The notes: generated by a model from the sequence alone, not told the origin. A stretch of DNA of 64,000 bases from Candidatus Methanoliparum thermophilum (GCA_004212075.1 RXIF01000006.1:62001-126000); one strand, 5' to 3'. Shown: positions 26,856 through 35,566, counted from the stretch's first letter. Made by a program: numbers and translations.

Positions 26856-27998
26856 TCATCTAACGAATAAATCCCAAATACTGCAATCATAACGCTTAAA
26901 TTTTTCGAATAACGTTCTTCTTAACTTTGATCTTCTACTTCCAACAAGTTTTTTGAAGGACGCATCCGTGAAGAAACCATCCTCATCCTTTAAGATATGA
27001 AAGAGGGAATTTACATCTTCCCTCGATAGATTTTTCTCTAAGAACTTTCTGACATCGTATTCTATATCGTTTCTTGCCCCATGAAGCTTATACCATCTCT
27101 TCTCGTATCTTGATAAGAGATCGGAAGAAAAATCATTTTCCTCATACGCCTCCACAATTGTCTCTCCAGCAAGAATGCCAGAATCTATCGCACAAAGCAC
27201 TCCAAATCTGCTGAAAGGAGATGCACATCCAGCAGAATCTCCAACAAGCATCATTCCATCCTTTATAGTTCCATTGGATCCAAATGGAATCTGGGAACTA
27301 TACTTCTCTATCACTTCTGCTTCTGGTAAGTTCTCTTTGATGAATAGATTCATCTGCTCTTCGGTAGGATTCGAGGAAAAGAGAGTAATCGCAAATTTGT
27401 CTCCCTTTGGAACGATATAGAAAAATTCGAATTTATCTCCTATACTGTAATGTATATACTCCCTATCAAGATCTACATCCTCCACAAGATATTCGATGCA
27501 CGAATCGACCTCCTTAAAACTCCTATACTTCGATTCGATCCCCCTTGCATCTATCACAAGATTTGACCTTATTTCATCCTTCTTTGTCTTGACCCCTCTA
27601 ACCCTCCCATCCTCTTTTATCAGTTCTACGACTTCTTCCCCACTCATCAATTGTGTTCCTGCAGAGACAGCAAGTTTTACCAGTTCATCGTTAAATCTCC
27701 CCCTGTTTAAAGAGAAGAAAAGTTCAAAATTTTTCGGCTCGTGCATCTCGATTTCTGTTCTATCTGGAGAAATTATCCTTATTCCACGAATCTTTGCATC
27801 TAAGAATCGATCATCGATCTTTATATAATCAAATATCCTTCTATGTAAGAGGACAGGTTTTGTCCCTTCTCTAAAGTCTTTTTCTCTCTCGATTAACACG
27901 GTGTCCAATCCATGCTTTGCACATGTCTTTGCAGCCATAGAACCAGAAGGACCTGCACCTATGATGACTACATCACAGCTTAATTTTCCATCCGTCAT
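26856..27998 (-). CDS. Geranylgeranyl-reductase-family FAD oxidoreductase, divergent paralogue A
   Basis: The N-terminus has CDVVIIGAGPSGSMAAKTCAKHGLDTVLIER (FAD Rossmann), and GMMLVGDSAGCASPFSRFG is the second flavin motif. The canonical Cys-Gly-Gly region is replaced by VLLHRRIFDYIKI, and the YxWxFP substrate motif by FFYIVPKGDKF. These changes are partly shared with paralogue B (29164). I start at ATG 27998, which overlaps the upstream stop as ATGA. It probably reduces double bonds of an isoprenoid, but on a different substrate or position from the canonical enzyme. Confidence 0.8.
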   Translation of the reverse strand: MTDGKLSCDVVIIGAGPSGSMAAKTCAKHGLDTVLIEREKDFREGTKPVLLHRRIFDYIKIDDRFLDAKIRGIRIISPDRTEIEMHEPKNFELFFSLNRGRFNDELVKLAVSAGTQLMSGEEVVELIKEDGRVRGVKTKKDEIRSNLVIDARGIESKYRSFKEVDSCIEYLVEDVDLDREYIHYSIGDKFEFFYIVPKGDKFAITLFSSNPTEEQMNLFIKENLPEAEVIEKYSSQIPFGSNGTIKDGMMLVGDSAGCASPFSRFGVLCAIDSGILAGETIVEAYEENDFSSDLLSRYEKRWYKLHGARNDIEYDVRKFLEKNLSREDVNSLFHILKDEDGFFTDASFKKLVGSRRSKLRRTLFEKFKRYDCSIWDLFVR

Positions 27999-29152
27999 AT
28001 TAATACATCCATATAATCTTTGATCGTGTCCCATGAGGCAAGGGTCGTCGGAGCAAATAACTGCGATAGATACAAGAAACTGGCAAATCCAGGATAAATC
28101 TTCAAAGATTTTGCCAGTAGATAATTTGCTCTGCTCAACGCTCTATGTCCATATTTAGAATTTTCCAACCATCCAAGCATCTTTTGAATACGTTTTGGTT
28201 CTAATTTCTTTATAGAAAAAAAATCCGCTGCAAATAGAAGAGGATTCACGATCTGATGGTGTCTGTAAACATCTTTTATCGGTTTCTTGTATTTGTATTT
28301 CTTATCAATTATTGCATTCGCTGCTATCTCTCCAGATCTCATTGCCTGATATATTCCTTCTCCTGTCAGTGGATTTAAGAATGAGGCAGAATCCCCTATG
28401 AGATATACGTTTCTCCTTTTGAAATAGTTATAAGCGATATTCATCGGTGCTGATCTCTTCTTTGCATACTTCAAATCGATTCCTCTTTCTTTGAAGAAAT
28501 TCTCTATCTTCTTTCTCTCATTTATTCCTTTCTGACCGAACCTTGGAATATAACCAGAACCGATGGATGCATGATCTCCATGTGGGAATATCCATGCGTA
28601 TCGGATTCCTATCTTCTCAACATCATAAAAAATCTCCATATCTCTAAAATGCTCTTCGATATCATAGTCGTATCCGATCGTTATATATGTCCTCAATCCT
28701 AACCTCTTCAACAGTCTCGAATTCGAACCACATGCGACGATGAGGTTATCGTATCCGATCTCCTCCCCTTTACAGATGACCTTATTCTGCCTCAATTTTA
28801 CATAGGAGACAGGAGAATTGCCTCTCACTTCAGCACCGAACTTTTCTGCTTCCCTCAATTGATACTGACCTAAATCTATTCTATCGACCGATGCGACCTT
28901 CATTCCCAATAGTTGCGCCGTTGCTTCGATCCCTCCTAAATGTATTATAGGTGTGAATACTCCTTTGAAGAGTGAAGAAGGAACATCCTTCCAGACCCTC
29001 TCAGGAAGACCTCCACCACAGACTTTTTCTCCTATCTTATCTTCTGGTTTTCTTTCGAGGAGAAGAACATCCCTGTCTTTCTTAGCGAGCTCCTTCGCCG
29101 CAGTTAGACCGCCCGGTCCAGCTCCTATAATGACTATCTCGTGTTTTTCCAT
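27995..29152 (-). CDS. Geranylgeranyl reductase, canonical type
   Basis: This FAD enzyme saturates the double bonds of geranylgeranyl lipids. It has GAGPGGLTAAKELAKKDRDVLLLER at the N-terminus, the conserved KVCGGGLPERV cysteine motif near residue 45, IRYAWIFPHGDHASIGSGY (YxWxFP substrate motif) and VYLIGDSASFLNPLTGEGI. I choose the ATG at 29152 because GGAGTGG lies five bases upstream; the longer frame to 29242 adds an unrelated tail that overlaps the upstream gene. It is the only one of the three paralogues with all known catalytic motifs. Confidence 0.88.
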   Translation of the reverse strand: MEKHEIVIIGAGPGGLTAAKELAKKDRDVLLLERKPEDKIGEKVCGGGLPERVWKDVPSSLFKGVFTPIIHLGGIEATAQLLGMKVASVDRIDLGQYQLREAEKFGAEVRGNSPVSYVKLRQNKVICKGEEIGYDNLIVACGSNSRLLKRLGLRTYITIGYDYDIEEHFRDMEIFYDVEKIGIRYAWIFPHGDHASIGSGYIPRFGQKGINERKKIENFFKERGIDLKYAKKRSAPMNIAYNYFKRRNVYLIGDSASFLNPLTGEGIYQAMRSGEIAANAIIDKKYKYKKPIKDVYRHHQIVNPLLFAADFFSIKKLEPKRIQKMLGWLENSKYGHRALSRANYLLAKSLKIYPGFASFLYLSQLFAPTTLASWDTIKDYMDVLI

Positions 29153-29163
29153 CTTAACCACTC

Positions 29164-30444
29164 CTACAGGAATGTATCCCAAAAATTTCTGTGATATTTT
29201 TTTAAGAGAGATACCAAAGAGAACATATCGTTTATACCCCATCCTTCATTCTTAAGCCCGTTTATGAATTTAGAGATGATCTTTGGTGATTTAGATGCTT
29301 CTTTAAAAATTTCATCAGTGAATGTGTAATTGTTATCTTCAAGCAGAGAGAAGAACCTATTAATATCTTTATTAGGCAGATAATCATAAAATCTAACGAT
29401 ATAGTAGTTAAGAAAATATTTCTCTCCATATAGCCGATACCACCTCTTATCATACCTCGATAAGAACTCGGAAGAGAAATCTCCCTCTTCGTGAGCCTCC
29501 ACTGCCACTTCCCCACTTAAGACTCCATTCTCCATCGCCTGTATCAGACCATCCTGACGTATCGGATTATTATGATGTGCCGTAACACCGACGAGCATCA
29601 CCCCATCTGTTATATGTTTCTTAAATTGGTTGAATGGAATTACACCACCACTCCGCTCTACGATCTTTGATCTTGAGAAGAAAGGATGATTTTTGATGAA
29701 ATAACGTTCAGCATCAAAAAATTCCCCTTTTTTTGTTGGATAGTGAGGTCTTTTAAATCGCATAGTATCTAACACGACCTTTCCGTCCCCTTTTGGACCC
29801 GAAGCAAAAACTATATCGGGAAGATGCTTATATCCAAACCATTCAAAATATGTAAGACGTTCTTCCTCATCCATATTTACGTCATCAAGCACAGATTCAA
29901 TTACAAGGAGTGAGTCATTGAGGTTTAAACCTTTATCATATATCCCCGCCCATCTTCCAACCTTTGATTGCACCCCGTCAGCCCCTATCACAATGTTTGA
30001 TCTTATCTCAACCTCCTCTTTCTCCTCTATCTTCGCTTTGATACCCTTTATCCTTCCATCCTCTCTTATCAGTCCTGTCGCCCTTGTCTTGGTGAGAACC
30101 TCTGCCCCTGCTTTAAGAGGGAGTTTTAACAACTCACGATCGAAGGTTTTCCTATTTACTTGATAACCAAATTCGTATCCGGGTGGTTCATACGTGGAGA
30201 TCTTTCTTCCATCTGGAGAGTATGATACCAGTCCTCTTATAGGTGATTCGATGATCTTCTTATCGATCTTTATATAATCAAGAAGTCTTCTATGCACCAT
30301 ACAGAAATTTATTTCCGGTCTCGCCGGATATTCCTTCCTCTCCACCAAGACAGTATCCAATCCATACTTAGCACACGTCTTCGCCGCCATTGATCCCCCA
30401 GGACCCGCACCAACCACAACTACATCGCATTTTATTTTCTTCAT
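29164..30444 (-). CDS. Geranylgeranyl-reductase-family FAD oxidoreductase, divergent paralogue B
   Basis: CDVVVVGAGPGGSMAAKTCAKYGLDTVLVER starts the protein, and DGVMLVGVTAHHNNPIRQDG occupies the second flavin motif with GVT in place of the usual GDS. CMVHRRLLDYIKI replaces the CGG motif and is shared with paralogue A. The length is 426 residues from the ATG at 30444, which overlaps the prenyl synthase stop as ATGA. The altered GDS motif means flavin binding or chemistry may differ. It likely acts on an isoprenoid substrate, by context. Confidence 0.78.
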   Translation of the reverse strand: MKKIKCDVVVVGAGPGGSMAAKTCAKYGLDTVLVERKEYPARPEINFCMVHRRLLDYIKIDKKIIESPIRGLVSYSPDGRKISTYEPPGYEFGYQVNRKTFDRELLKLPLKAGAEVLTKTRATGLIREDGRIKGIKAKIEEKEEVEIRSNIVIGADGVQSKVGRWAGIYDKGLNLNDSLLVIESVLDDVNMDEEERLTYFEWFGYKHLPDIVFASGPKGDGKVVLDTMRFKRPHYPTKKGEFFDAERYFIKNHPFFSRSKIVERSGGVIPFNQFKKHITDGVMLVGVTAHHNNPIRQDGLIQAMENGVLSGEVAVEAHEEGDFSSEFLSRYDKRWYRLYGEKYFLNYYIVRFYDYLPNKDINRFFSLLEDNNYTFTDEIFKEASKSPKIISKFINGLKNEGWGINDMFSLVSLLKKYHRNFWDTFL

Positions 30445-31451
30445 ATCTCCCTCTCTATAGACCAATCCACCAAATCAGATAGAGCCTGTTTTGCCTCCGA
30501 GGAAGGTAAGATCTCAAGATGAGAGAGTGCACTATCTTTTATTTCCTGAAGCTTCTTCTCACAGTAATCTATCGATCCTGTGCGTTCAAATATTTCCATC
30601 TCTAAATCGATGTCTCCTGGCATATATTTTCTCTTCAAGATCTTATTTAATTCAGATTTGTCTTTCTCCGATGCATTATGCAATGCATGAACCATGTATA
30701 GCGTCCTCTTCCTTCCTTTTATATCTATCCCAACAGTCTTTCCAAGCAACTCCTCTTTTCCAACGATACCCAAAAGATCGTCCTTTATCTGGAACATTAT
30801 CCCGAAATCTCTACCAAATTTTGAAAGTTCTTCTATCTCCTTTGTATTCCCTCCCCCAAGTATTGCACCACCTCTTGTAGAAAGCATGTAAAGAGAAGAT
30901 GTCTTTTTCATGACCATCTTCATATATTCCTCTTCGGTGATGTCGAGTCGATCCATAAATTCTATGTCCTGTGCCTCCCCGCTATACAATCCCTTTGTGG
31001 CAAGGGTAAACGAAACAAAGAGCTCCTTCACTACGGCAAGTCCGTACTTTTGCATTCTCACCTTCGGAAGCATCGCGATCATGTAAAACGCTTCCCCAAC
31101 AAGAGCATCTCCAACATTTATCGCGATAGGAACACCGTATTTTTCATGAACCGTCGGTACATTCCTTCTCTTTTTGTCCCCATCTATTATATCATCGTGA
31201 ATCAAACTAGCGTTATGCAAGAGCTCAACCGCCAGTGCAAGCTCCATTGCATCATCTGACCTTCCTCCAACTGCTTCACAAGAGAGAACGGCGAGTATGG
31301 GCCTTATCCTTTTACCGGTTGTCAATGGGATGTGCCCCATCGCATCATAGAATTCGTCGTATCCATCTTCCTTAAGTTTGTAATCTATATATTGATGTAA
31401 GCGGTTATCGAATATCTCTGAATATTTATCTAACAGTGCCTCTATCTGCAT
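30441..31451 (-). CDS. Polyprenyl (geranylgeranyl-type) diphosphate synthase, copy 1
   Basis: First gene of the lipid operon, 336 residues. Asp-rich motifs ASLIHDDIIDGD and FQIKDDLLGIVG, as well as KRRNVPTVHEKYG, are present. The residue five before the first motif is Ala, again compatible with a C20 or longer product. By eye it is roughly half identical to copy 2 overall, but nearly identical around both Asp-rich motifs. A promoter-like AT-rich stretch precedes the ATG. Two synthases in one operon may form a heteromer or make different chain lengths. Confidence 0.9.
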   Translation of the reverse strand: MQIEALLDKYSEIFDNRLHQYIDYKLKEDGYDEFYDAMGHIPLTTGKRIRPILAVLSCEAVGGRSDDAMELALAVELLHNASLIHDDIIDGDKKRRNVPTVHEKYGVPIAINVGDALVGEAFYMIAMLPKVRMQKYGLAVVKELFVSFTLATKGLYSGEAQDIEFMDRLDITEEEYMKMVMKKTSSLYMLSTRGGAILGGGNTKEIEELSKFGRDFGIMFQIKDDLLGIVGKEELLGKTVGIDIKGRKRTLYMVHALHNASEKDKSELNKILKRKYMPGDIDLEMEIFERTGSIDYCEKKLQEIKDSALSHLEILPSSEAKQALSDLVDWSIEREI

Positions 31452-31574
31452 ATAAAAATTTATGAATATATGTGTATAAAAATATTCTTATATTATTAAA
31501 AATGGTTGAACGTAGTTCTTATTTAGCAAACTTTTAAATAGTATTAATTTCAATCTTTATATAAAGGTGATGTA

Positions 31575-32042
31575 ATGAGATCGTTTAAAGAAATGGTAAC
31601 TGATGAGTCAGCGCAAGAGATACTTTTACAGGCAGCCCTCCCACAAGCAGCTGCACCTGCTCTTGCAGAATGTGCTGCAATGATGCAGGGAGCTTTGCCA
31701 CCAGCTACGATGGCTACCATGGTAGGCAGACCAATCGTTTTTTCTACAGGATCGAGTTTTGCCACGCTATATGTTGAAAAAGGCGAGAGTGAATTCAAAG
31801 TAAAAGAAGGTGAACCAGAGTCTTACTCGAAATCTCTAATAATAGAGGCAGATAATCCAGGGGATGTAATGGCTAAGCTTAGACCACTTATGGAGAAGAA
31901 CCCGATAAAGATGTTACCTCTCCTGCTTTCTGGGAAAGTAAGGATCAGGGGATCGATAAGAACGGCAATCAGGTTCAGAAAGATCATGAAGATTGCGAGA
32001 GAAGAGTCAAGACGCCAGCGCAAAGAACTCTATGGATTTTAA
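31575..32042 (+). CDS. SCP2-like lipid-binding domain protein
   Basis: The 155-residue protein contains KSLIIEADNPGDVMAKLRPL, then LLSGKVRIRGSIRTAIRFRKIM, the pattern of the sterol-carrier-protein-2-like fold, which forms a hydrophobic tunnel for lipids. The N-terminal third is Ala/Pro/Met-rich. It is divergent from and next to the lipid operon, so a role with isoprenoid intermediates is possible but unproven. AAAGGTGATGTA precedes the start. Confidence 0.55.
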   Translation: MRSFKEMVTDESAQEILLQAALPQAAAPALAECAAMMQGALPPATMATMVGRPIVFSTGSSFATLYVEKGESEFKVKEGEPESYSKSLIIEADNPGDVMAKLRPLMEKNPIKMLPLLLSGKVRIRGSIRTAIRFRKIMKIAREESRRQRKELYGF

Positions 32043-32171
32043 CTCTTTCTATATTTTTTTCTTTACAAGATAATATCTTTCGAATCATCTGTTTTAATGT
32101 AAGGTCATAATAAATAAAGAGTTTGATTAAATAAGCAGAATCGATCTTTAATTTATAAAAAAGGAGGTAAT

Positions 32172-32297
32172 ATGAGTTTGATAAAAGAAATAGAAGAGGC
32201 AGTAAAAAAATTAATAGATGGCATAGAAAAAATGGTGCTAAAAGCGGAAGAGGCTATAAAAGCATTTTATAAAAGATTTAAAGGGAATCAAAAATAA
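32172..32297 (+). CDS. Small 41-residue helical protein
   Basis: MSLIKEIEEAVKKLIDGIEK and then MVLKAEEAIKAFYKRFKG make a single amphipathic helix pattern with heptad-like spacing of Leu/Ile/Val. AAAGGAGGTAAT is a near-ideal ribosome-binding site six bases upstream, which supports translation of this short frame. It may form a coiled coil. The function is unknown. Confidence 0.55.
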   Translation: MSLIKEIEEAVKKLIDGIEKMVLKAEEAIKAFYKRFKGNQK

Positions 32298-32317
32298 TTT
32301 AGTTTTTAGATTATCAT

Positions 32318-32893
32318 CTATAAGGATTGAAATTCCAAAAATTTTAACGCTTCTATCGTTCTTTCATCGCCGCATCTCCTGATTATAGGTGAATAGATAG
32401 GATACATCTTGTTATACTCGTCCGTTATCTCTCTCCTGCTTGAAAGGATGGCAAGTTCCAATAAGAGGTTGAATCCTCTGTTTATACCTCTTATCCTTCT
32501 ATCTCTTATCTTTTTAAAGACCAATCTTAAAAAGAATTTGCTGGATAACTCTTTCTCTTCTATCCGGGTAACAGCAAATTTTAGGACGGCAGAAGCTTTT
32601 TTTATGAAAGGAAAACCGTCTATCGTATAGTAATCATCATCGTTCAGATCACCAAATATAGATTCTACGAAAAGCACAGGATCATAGACTAAATTTATCC
32701 CTATCTCTCCCGACTCCATCAAGTTCTTATAAGTATGGCTTCCTCGGAATATCTCAACATATATAGCCTCTCTATTGACCAATCCTACAGGTGCAGCGTT
32801 GAACCTCAAACCTTTGGTCGTTGATATCGTCTCTGTGATACCTTTTCCAATGCCAACCGCTTTAAGATCGTCTCTCGTAATCATAAAAATCAA
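32318..32893 (-). CDS. DUF447 family flavin-binding-like protein
   Basis: The 191-residue protein has GITETISTTKGLRFNAAPVGLVNRE near the start, then GEIGINLVYDPVLFVESIFGDL, matching DUF447, a split-barrel fold like FMN-binding proteins. DUF447 genes recur with tetrahydromethanopterin-related clusters in archaea and methylotrophic bacteria, as far as I recall. It lies four bases after a CitG-like gene, forming a two-gene unit. The reaction is unknown. Confidence 0.75.
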   Translation of the reverse strand: MIFMITRDDLKAVGIGKGITETISTTKGLRFNAAPVGLVNREAIYVEIFRGSHTYKNLMESGEIGINLVYDPVLFVESIFGDLNDDDYYTIDGFPFIKKASAVLKFAVTRIEEKELSSKFFLRLVFKKIRDRRIRGINRGFNLLLELAILSSRREITDEYNKMYPIYSPIIRRCGDERTIEALKFLEFQSL

Positions 32894-32896
32894 ATT

Positions 32897-33790
32897 TTAT
32901 ATTTTATATCCACCGTAAGCCAGGAAGATGTATAAAGCCGATACGATTATATCCGCAGTTGATCCTGGGTTTATCTCCCTCTCTATCAGATAACAATCGA
33001 ATTTTTTTACTTTATCTATCGAATAATCTTTTATTATATCTTCTGCTATTTTTTTAACATTTTTAGCCTCTTCTAATCCATGTTTGGCAACAATAAGTCC
33101 ATCTATGTTCTCAGATAAAAGTCTGACGTATTCGTAAACTATATTATCGTTCAAATCAAATTTTTCCGACTTTGAGCTTTTCACCAACCTTTTTGCAACG
33201 TTTAAACTCCTTGGATAACCCTCGACCCATTCCCTTGCAACAAGGTTGTACGATGGAGCAAGTGTCATAAGATTAAACAACCCTATCTCTTTGTCTCTGA
33301 TGAGGTTTAACGATTTTTGATCTTTTACGTTGAATTTTTCCGCTTTTTCTACCTTTATATTCTCTAAAGAGAAAGTTTTGTAAAAATTTATCGAATCTGT
33401 ATAGTCCGTGTCTCTTAATACACTTTCCGCCTCGTTTATAATCTTGTCTATCAATATGGATCTATCCTTTAATAGGTTGTATCTATCTTCCAACCTTCTT
33501 GATGATTTAATCAGAGGAATTAACAGAGTAAACGCACCAAAATGTGTATTTCCTCCCTTCTGCCATTTTGAACTCTCTTTTACCCCCATCTTAATCAATT
33601 TGCCTACTCCTTCATCCGTCTTATACGCTTCCAAGAAGACTGGATAGGCTGATGCGGCAGATGCTAAAAACTCTTCGTAACGAGCATCTTTAAAATTGTG
33701 ATCTCTATCTATATTACCTGGTTTTGGATTTGCAGATACCTCCAACAGCATCGAAAGCTGGGCACAACTCGCATAATAAAATTCGTCCAT
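32897..33790 (-). CDS. Triphosphoribosyl-dephospho-CoA synthase-like (CitG family) protein
   Basis: The N-terminus ASCAQLSMLLEVSANPKPGNIDRDHNF, GGNTHFGAFTLLIPLI, and NPGSTADIIVSALYIFL at the C-terminus are hallmarks of the CitG/MdcB family (297 residues). In bacteria CitG makes the citrate lyase prosthetic group. Archaeal methanogen homologues have no citrate lyase and are thought to serve a pterin or related cofactor pathway. The pairing with DUF447 supports a cofactor role. Confidence 0.75.
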   Translation of the reverse strand: MDEFYYASCAQLSMLLEVSANPKPGNIDRDHNFKDARYEEFLASAASAYPVFLEAYKTDEGVGKLIKMGVKESSKWQKGGNTHFGAFTLLIPLIKSSRRLEDRYNLLKDRSILIDKIINEAESVLRDTDYTDSINFYKTFSLENIKVEKAEKFNVKDQKSLNLIRDKEIGLFNLMTLAPSYNLVAREWVEGYPRSLNVAKRLVKSSKSEKFDLNDNIVYEYVRLLSENIDGLIVAKHGLEEAKNVKKIAEDIIKDYSIDKVKKFDCYLIEREINPGSTADIIVSALYIFLAYGGYKI

Positions 33791-33898
33791 ATCAAATCAC
33801 GAAAGGTTTAACTATTAAGATAAATGATATTTAAGACAGATGATATATTGTATATTATATTTATCATATTTAAACAATTTGTGGTGGTTTAGTTTATC

Positions 33899-35044
33899 AT
33901 GATAAATACAGAAAGGATAAGACAGGTTATTAGAGAAAGAAGGAACGAATTAATAACCCTTACCAAGGATTTAATCAAGTTTAAAAGCATCAGTGGGAAA
34001 GAAGACGATATTAGCGAGTATATACAAGATTTTTTTAAATCTATCGACTTTTATGTGAGATCTATCGATAAGAATATAATAACATGCGAAAAAAGAGAGA
34101 ATAAAGATGCAAAATTGATATTAAATGGTCATATGGACGTAGTACCAGCTGGCTCTTTTTGGGATTATCCTCCGTTCGATCCGCAGATAACAGACGGAAA
34201 GATATACGGGCGCGGTTCTTGTGATATGAAAGGTGGTCTTGCATCGATGATGACTGCTATTAAAGTTCTTCACGATCTTGGGATAGACATGGGTAGTGAT
34301 ATCGTCTTTACAGCAACGGTAGAGGAAGAAATTGGCGGTTTGAACGGTACTGGTAGGATTATAGATTATTTAAACGGAGATATGTGTGTTATTGCAGAAC
34401 CGACCGATCTAAATATATGTATAGGACATAAAGGCTCCAACATATACGAGATAACGGTCAAAGGAAAATCTGCCCATGGAAGCATGCCACATTTAGGAAA
34501 GAACGCTATATATTATGCTTCGCGGATGATCGTTGCTTTGGAAGATTTTAAATTCGATATTGAGGACAGTTTGTTGGGAAAACCGACTATTAACGTTGGT
34601 AAAATTACTGGCGGTACAGAAGTGAATGTAGTCCCTGATAGATGTATATTCGAAGTTGATAGAAGAACGATCCCTGAAGAGGATGGAGAAAGTGTCTTTT
34701 ATGAATTAAACCGTATAATAGATAGAGAAAAGGTTGATGGGATTGAGATAGATACAAAAAAAGTTATAGAGATGCTACCTGTGAAGGTTTCGGAGGATGA
34801 AAAGGTGGTTAAATTGCTGAAAAAATCTACAAAAGAAGTTTTTGGATACGAAAAACCTACTACGAGCATAGACGGATGTACAGATGCAAGATTTTTTATA
34901 GATAGAAAGATTCCTACTGTTATCTTCGGTCCGGGCAAAAAAGATTGTGCTCATGTTTCTAACGAGTTCATAAACATAGAAGACCTTATAGATGCATCTT
35001 CATCTTTTGCGTCTCTTATATTGAACGTGATTAAAGAAGAGTGA
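33899..35044 (+). CDS. M20 family metallopeptidase (ArgE/DapE-like)
   Basis: The 381-residue zinc hydrolase has LNGHMDVVPAG (first metal His/Asp), GRGSCDMKGGLASM (bridging Asp), TATVEEEIGGLNGTGR (catalytic and metal Glu), VIAEPT and, at the end, SIDGCTDARFF with FGPGKKDCAHVSNEFI. It should remove acyl groups from amino acids, as acetylornithine deacetylase or succinyl-diaminopimelate desuccinylase do. Sequence alone does not tell which. It is four bases upstream of coaD. Confidence 0.88.
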   Translation: MINTERIRQVIRERRNELITLTKDLIKFKSISGKEDDISEYIQDFFKSIDFYVRSIDKNIITCEKRENKDAKLILNGHMDVVPAGSFWDYPPFDPQITDGKIYGRGSCDMKGGLASMMTAIKVLHDLGIDMGSDIVFTATVEEEIGGLNGTGRIIDYLNGDMCVIAEPTDLNICIGHKGSNIYEITVKGKSAHGSMPHLGKNAIYYASRMIVALEDFKFDIEDSLLGKPTINVGKITGGTEVNVVPDRCIFEVDRRTIPEEDGESVFYELNRIIDREKVDGIEIDTKKVIEMLPVKVSEDEKVVKLLKKSTKEVFGYEKPTTSIDGCTDARFFIDRKIPTVIFGPGKKDCAHVSNEFINIEDLIDASSSFASLILNVIKEE

Positions 35045-35048
35045 TCTT

Positions 35049-35555
35049 ATGTTAGTAGCACTTGGTGGTACTTTCAGCCCGCTGCATAAAGGGCATAAAA
35101 AACTCATACAGACGGCTTTCAGTCTAGGAGATGTATGCATAGGGCTCACTTCGGACTATCTTGCAAAAAAAAATAGAGAAAGGTTTGTTTTGCCGTTCTC
35201 TGTCAGAAAAGAAAATTTATCGCAATATATCAAAAAAACGTACGGTAAAGATGCAAATATAATTGAATTAAACGATCCTTTCGGTCCTGTCTCCTCTGAA
35301 AAAGATTTTGGGTATTTAGTGGTCTCTCCAGAGACGTATCCTGTAGCAAGAACGATTAATAAAATAAGAGTTAGTAAAAGGCTTAAAGAGGTAAAGATCG
35401 TAAGGGTAGAACATGTATTGGCAGATGATGGTGTCTATATCTCATCTACAAGAATAAAAAAAGGTGAGATCGATACGGAGGGTCATTTAATAATGGACTC
35501 GACGGGATTTGAACCCGTGGCCTCCGCCTCGCGAAGGCGGCACTCTTCCAGCTGA
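35049..35555 (+). CDS. coaD: Phosphopantetheine adenylyltransferase, archaeal type
   Basis: The nucleotidyltransferase motif GGTFSPLHKGHKKLI is at the N-terminus, with YLVVSPETYPVARTIN and VYISSTRIKKGEID at the end of the conserved part. The enzyme joins phosphopantetheine and ATP in CoA synthesis. The natural end of the family falls near GEIDTEGHL. Here no stop occurs there, and the frame runs on for about 20 codons through the antisense of the tRNA-Ala gene, ending at TGA 35553-35555. Confidence 0.9.
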   Translation: MLVALGGTFSPLHKGHKKLIQTAFSLGDVCIGLTSDYLAKKNRERFVLPFSVRKENLSQYIKKTYGKDANIIELNDPFGPVSSEKDFGYLVVSPETYPVARTINKIRVSKRLKEVKIVRVEHVLADDGVYISSTRIKKGEIDTEGHLIMDSTGFEPVASASRRRHSSS

Positions 35556-35566
35556 GCTACGAGCCC
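35494..35566 (-). tRNA. tRNA-Ala (anticodon CGC)
   Basis: On the minus strand the 73 bases fold as a cloverleaf. The acceptor is GGGCTCG paired with CGAGTCC, including the G3:U70 wobble that identifies alanine tRNA. The anticodon arm is CCGCC-TTCGCGA-GGCGG with anticodon CGC, and the T arm contains GGTTCAAATC. The discriminator is A, and CCA is not encoded. There is no intron. The 3' part is overlapped by the end of coaD on the other strand. Confidence 0.96.
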
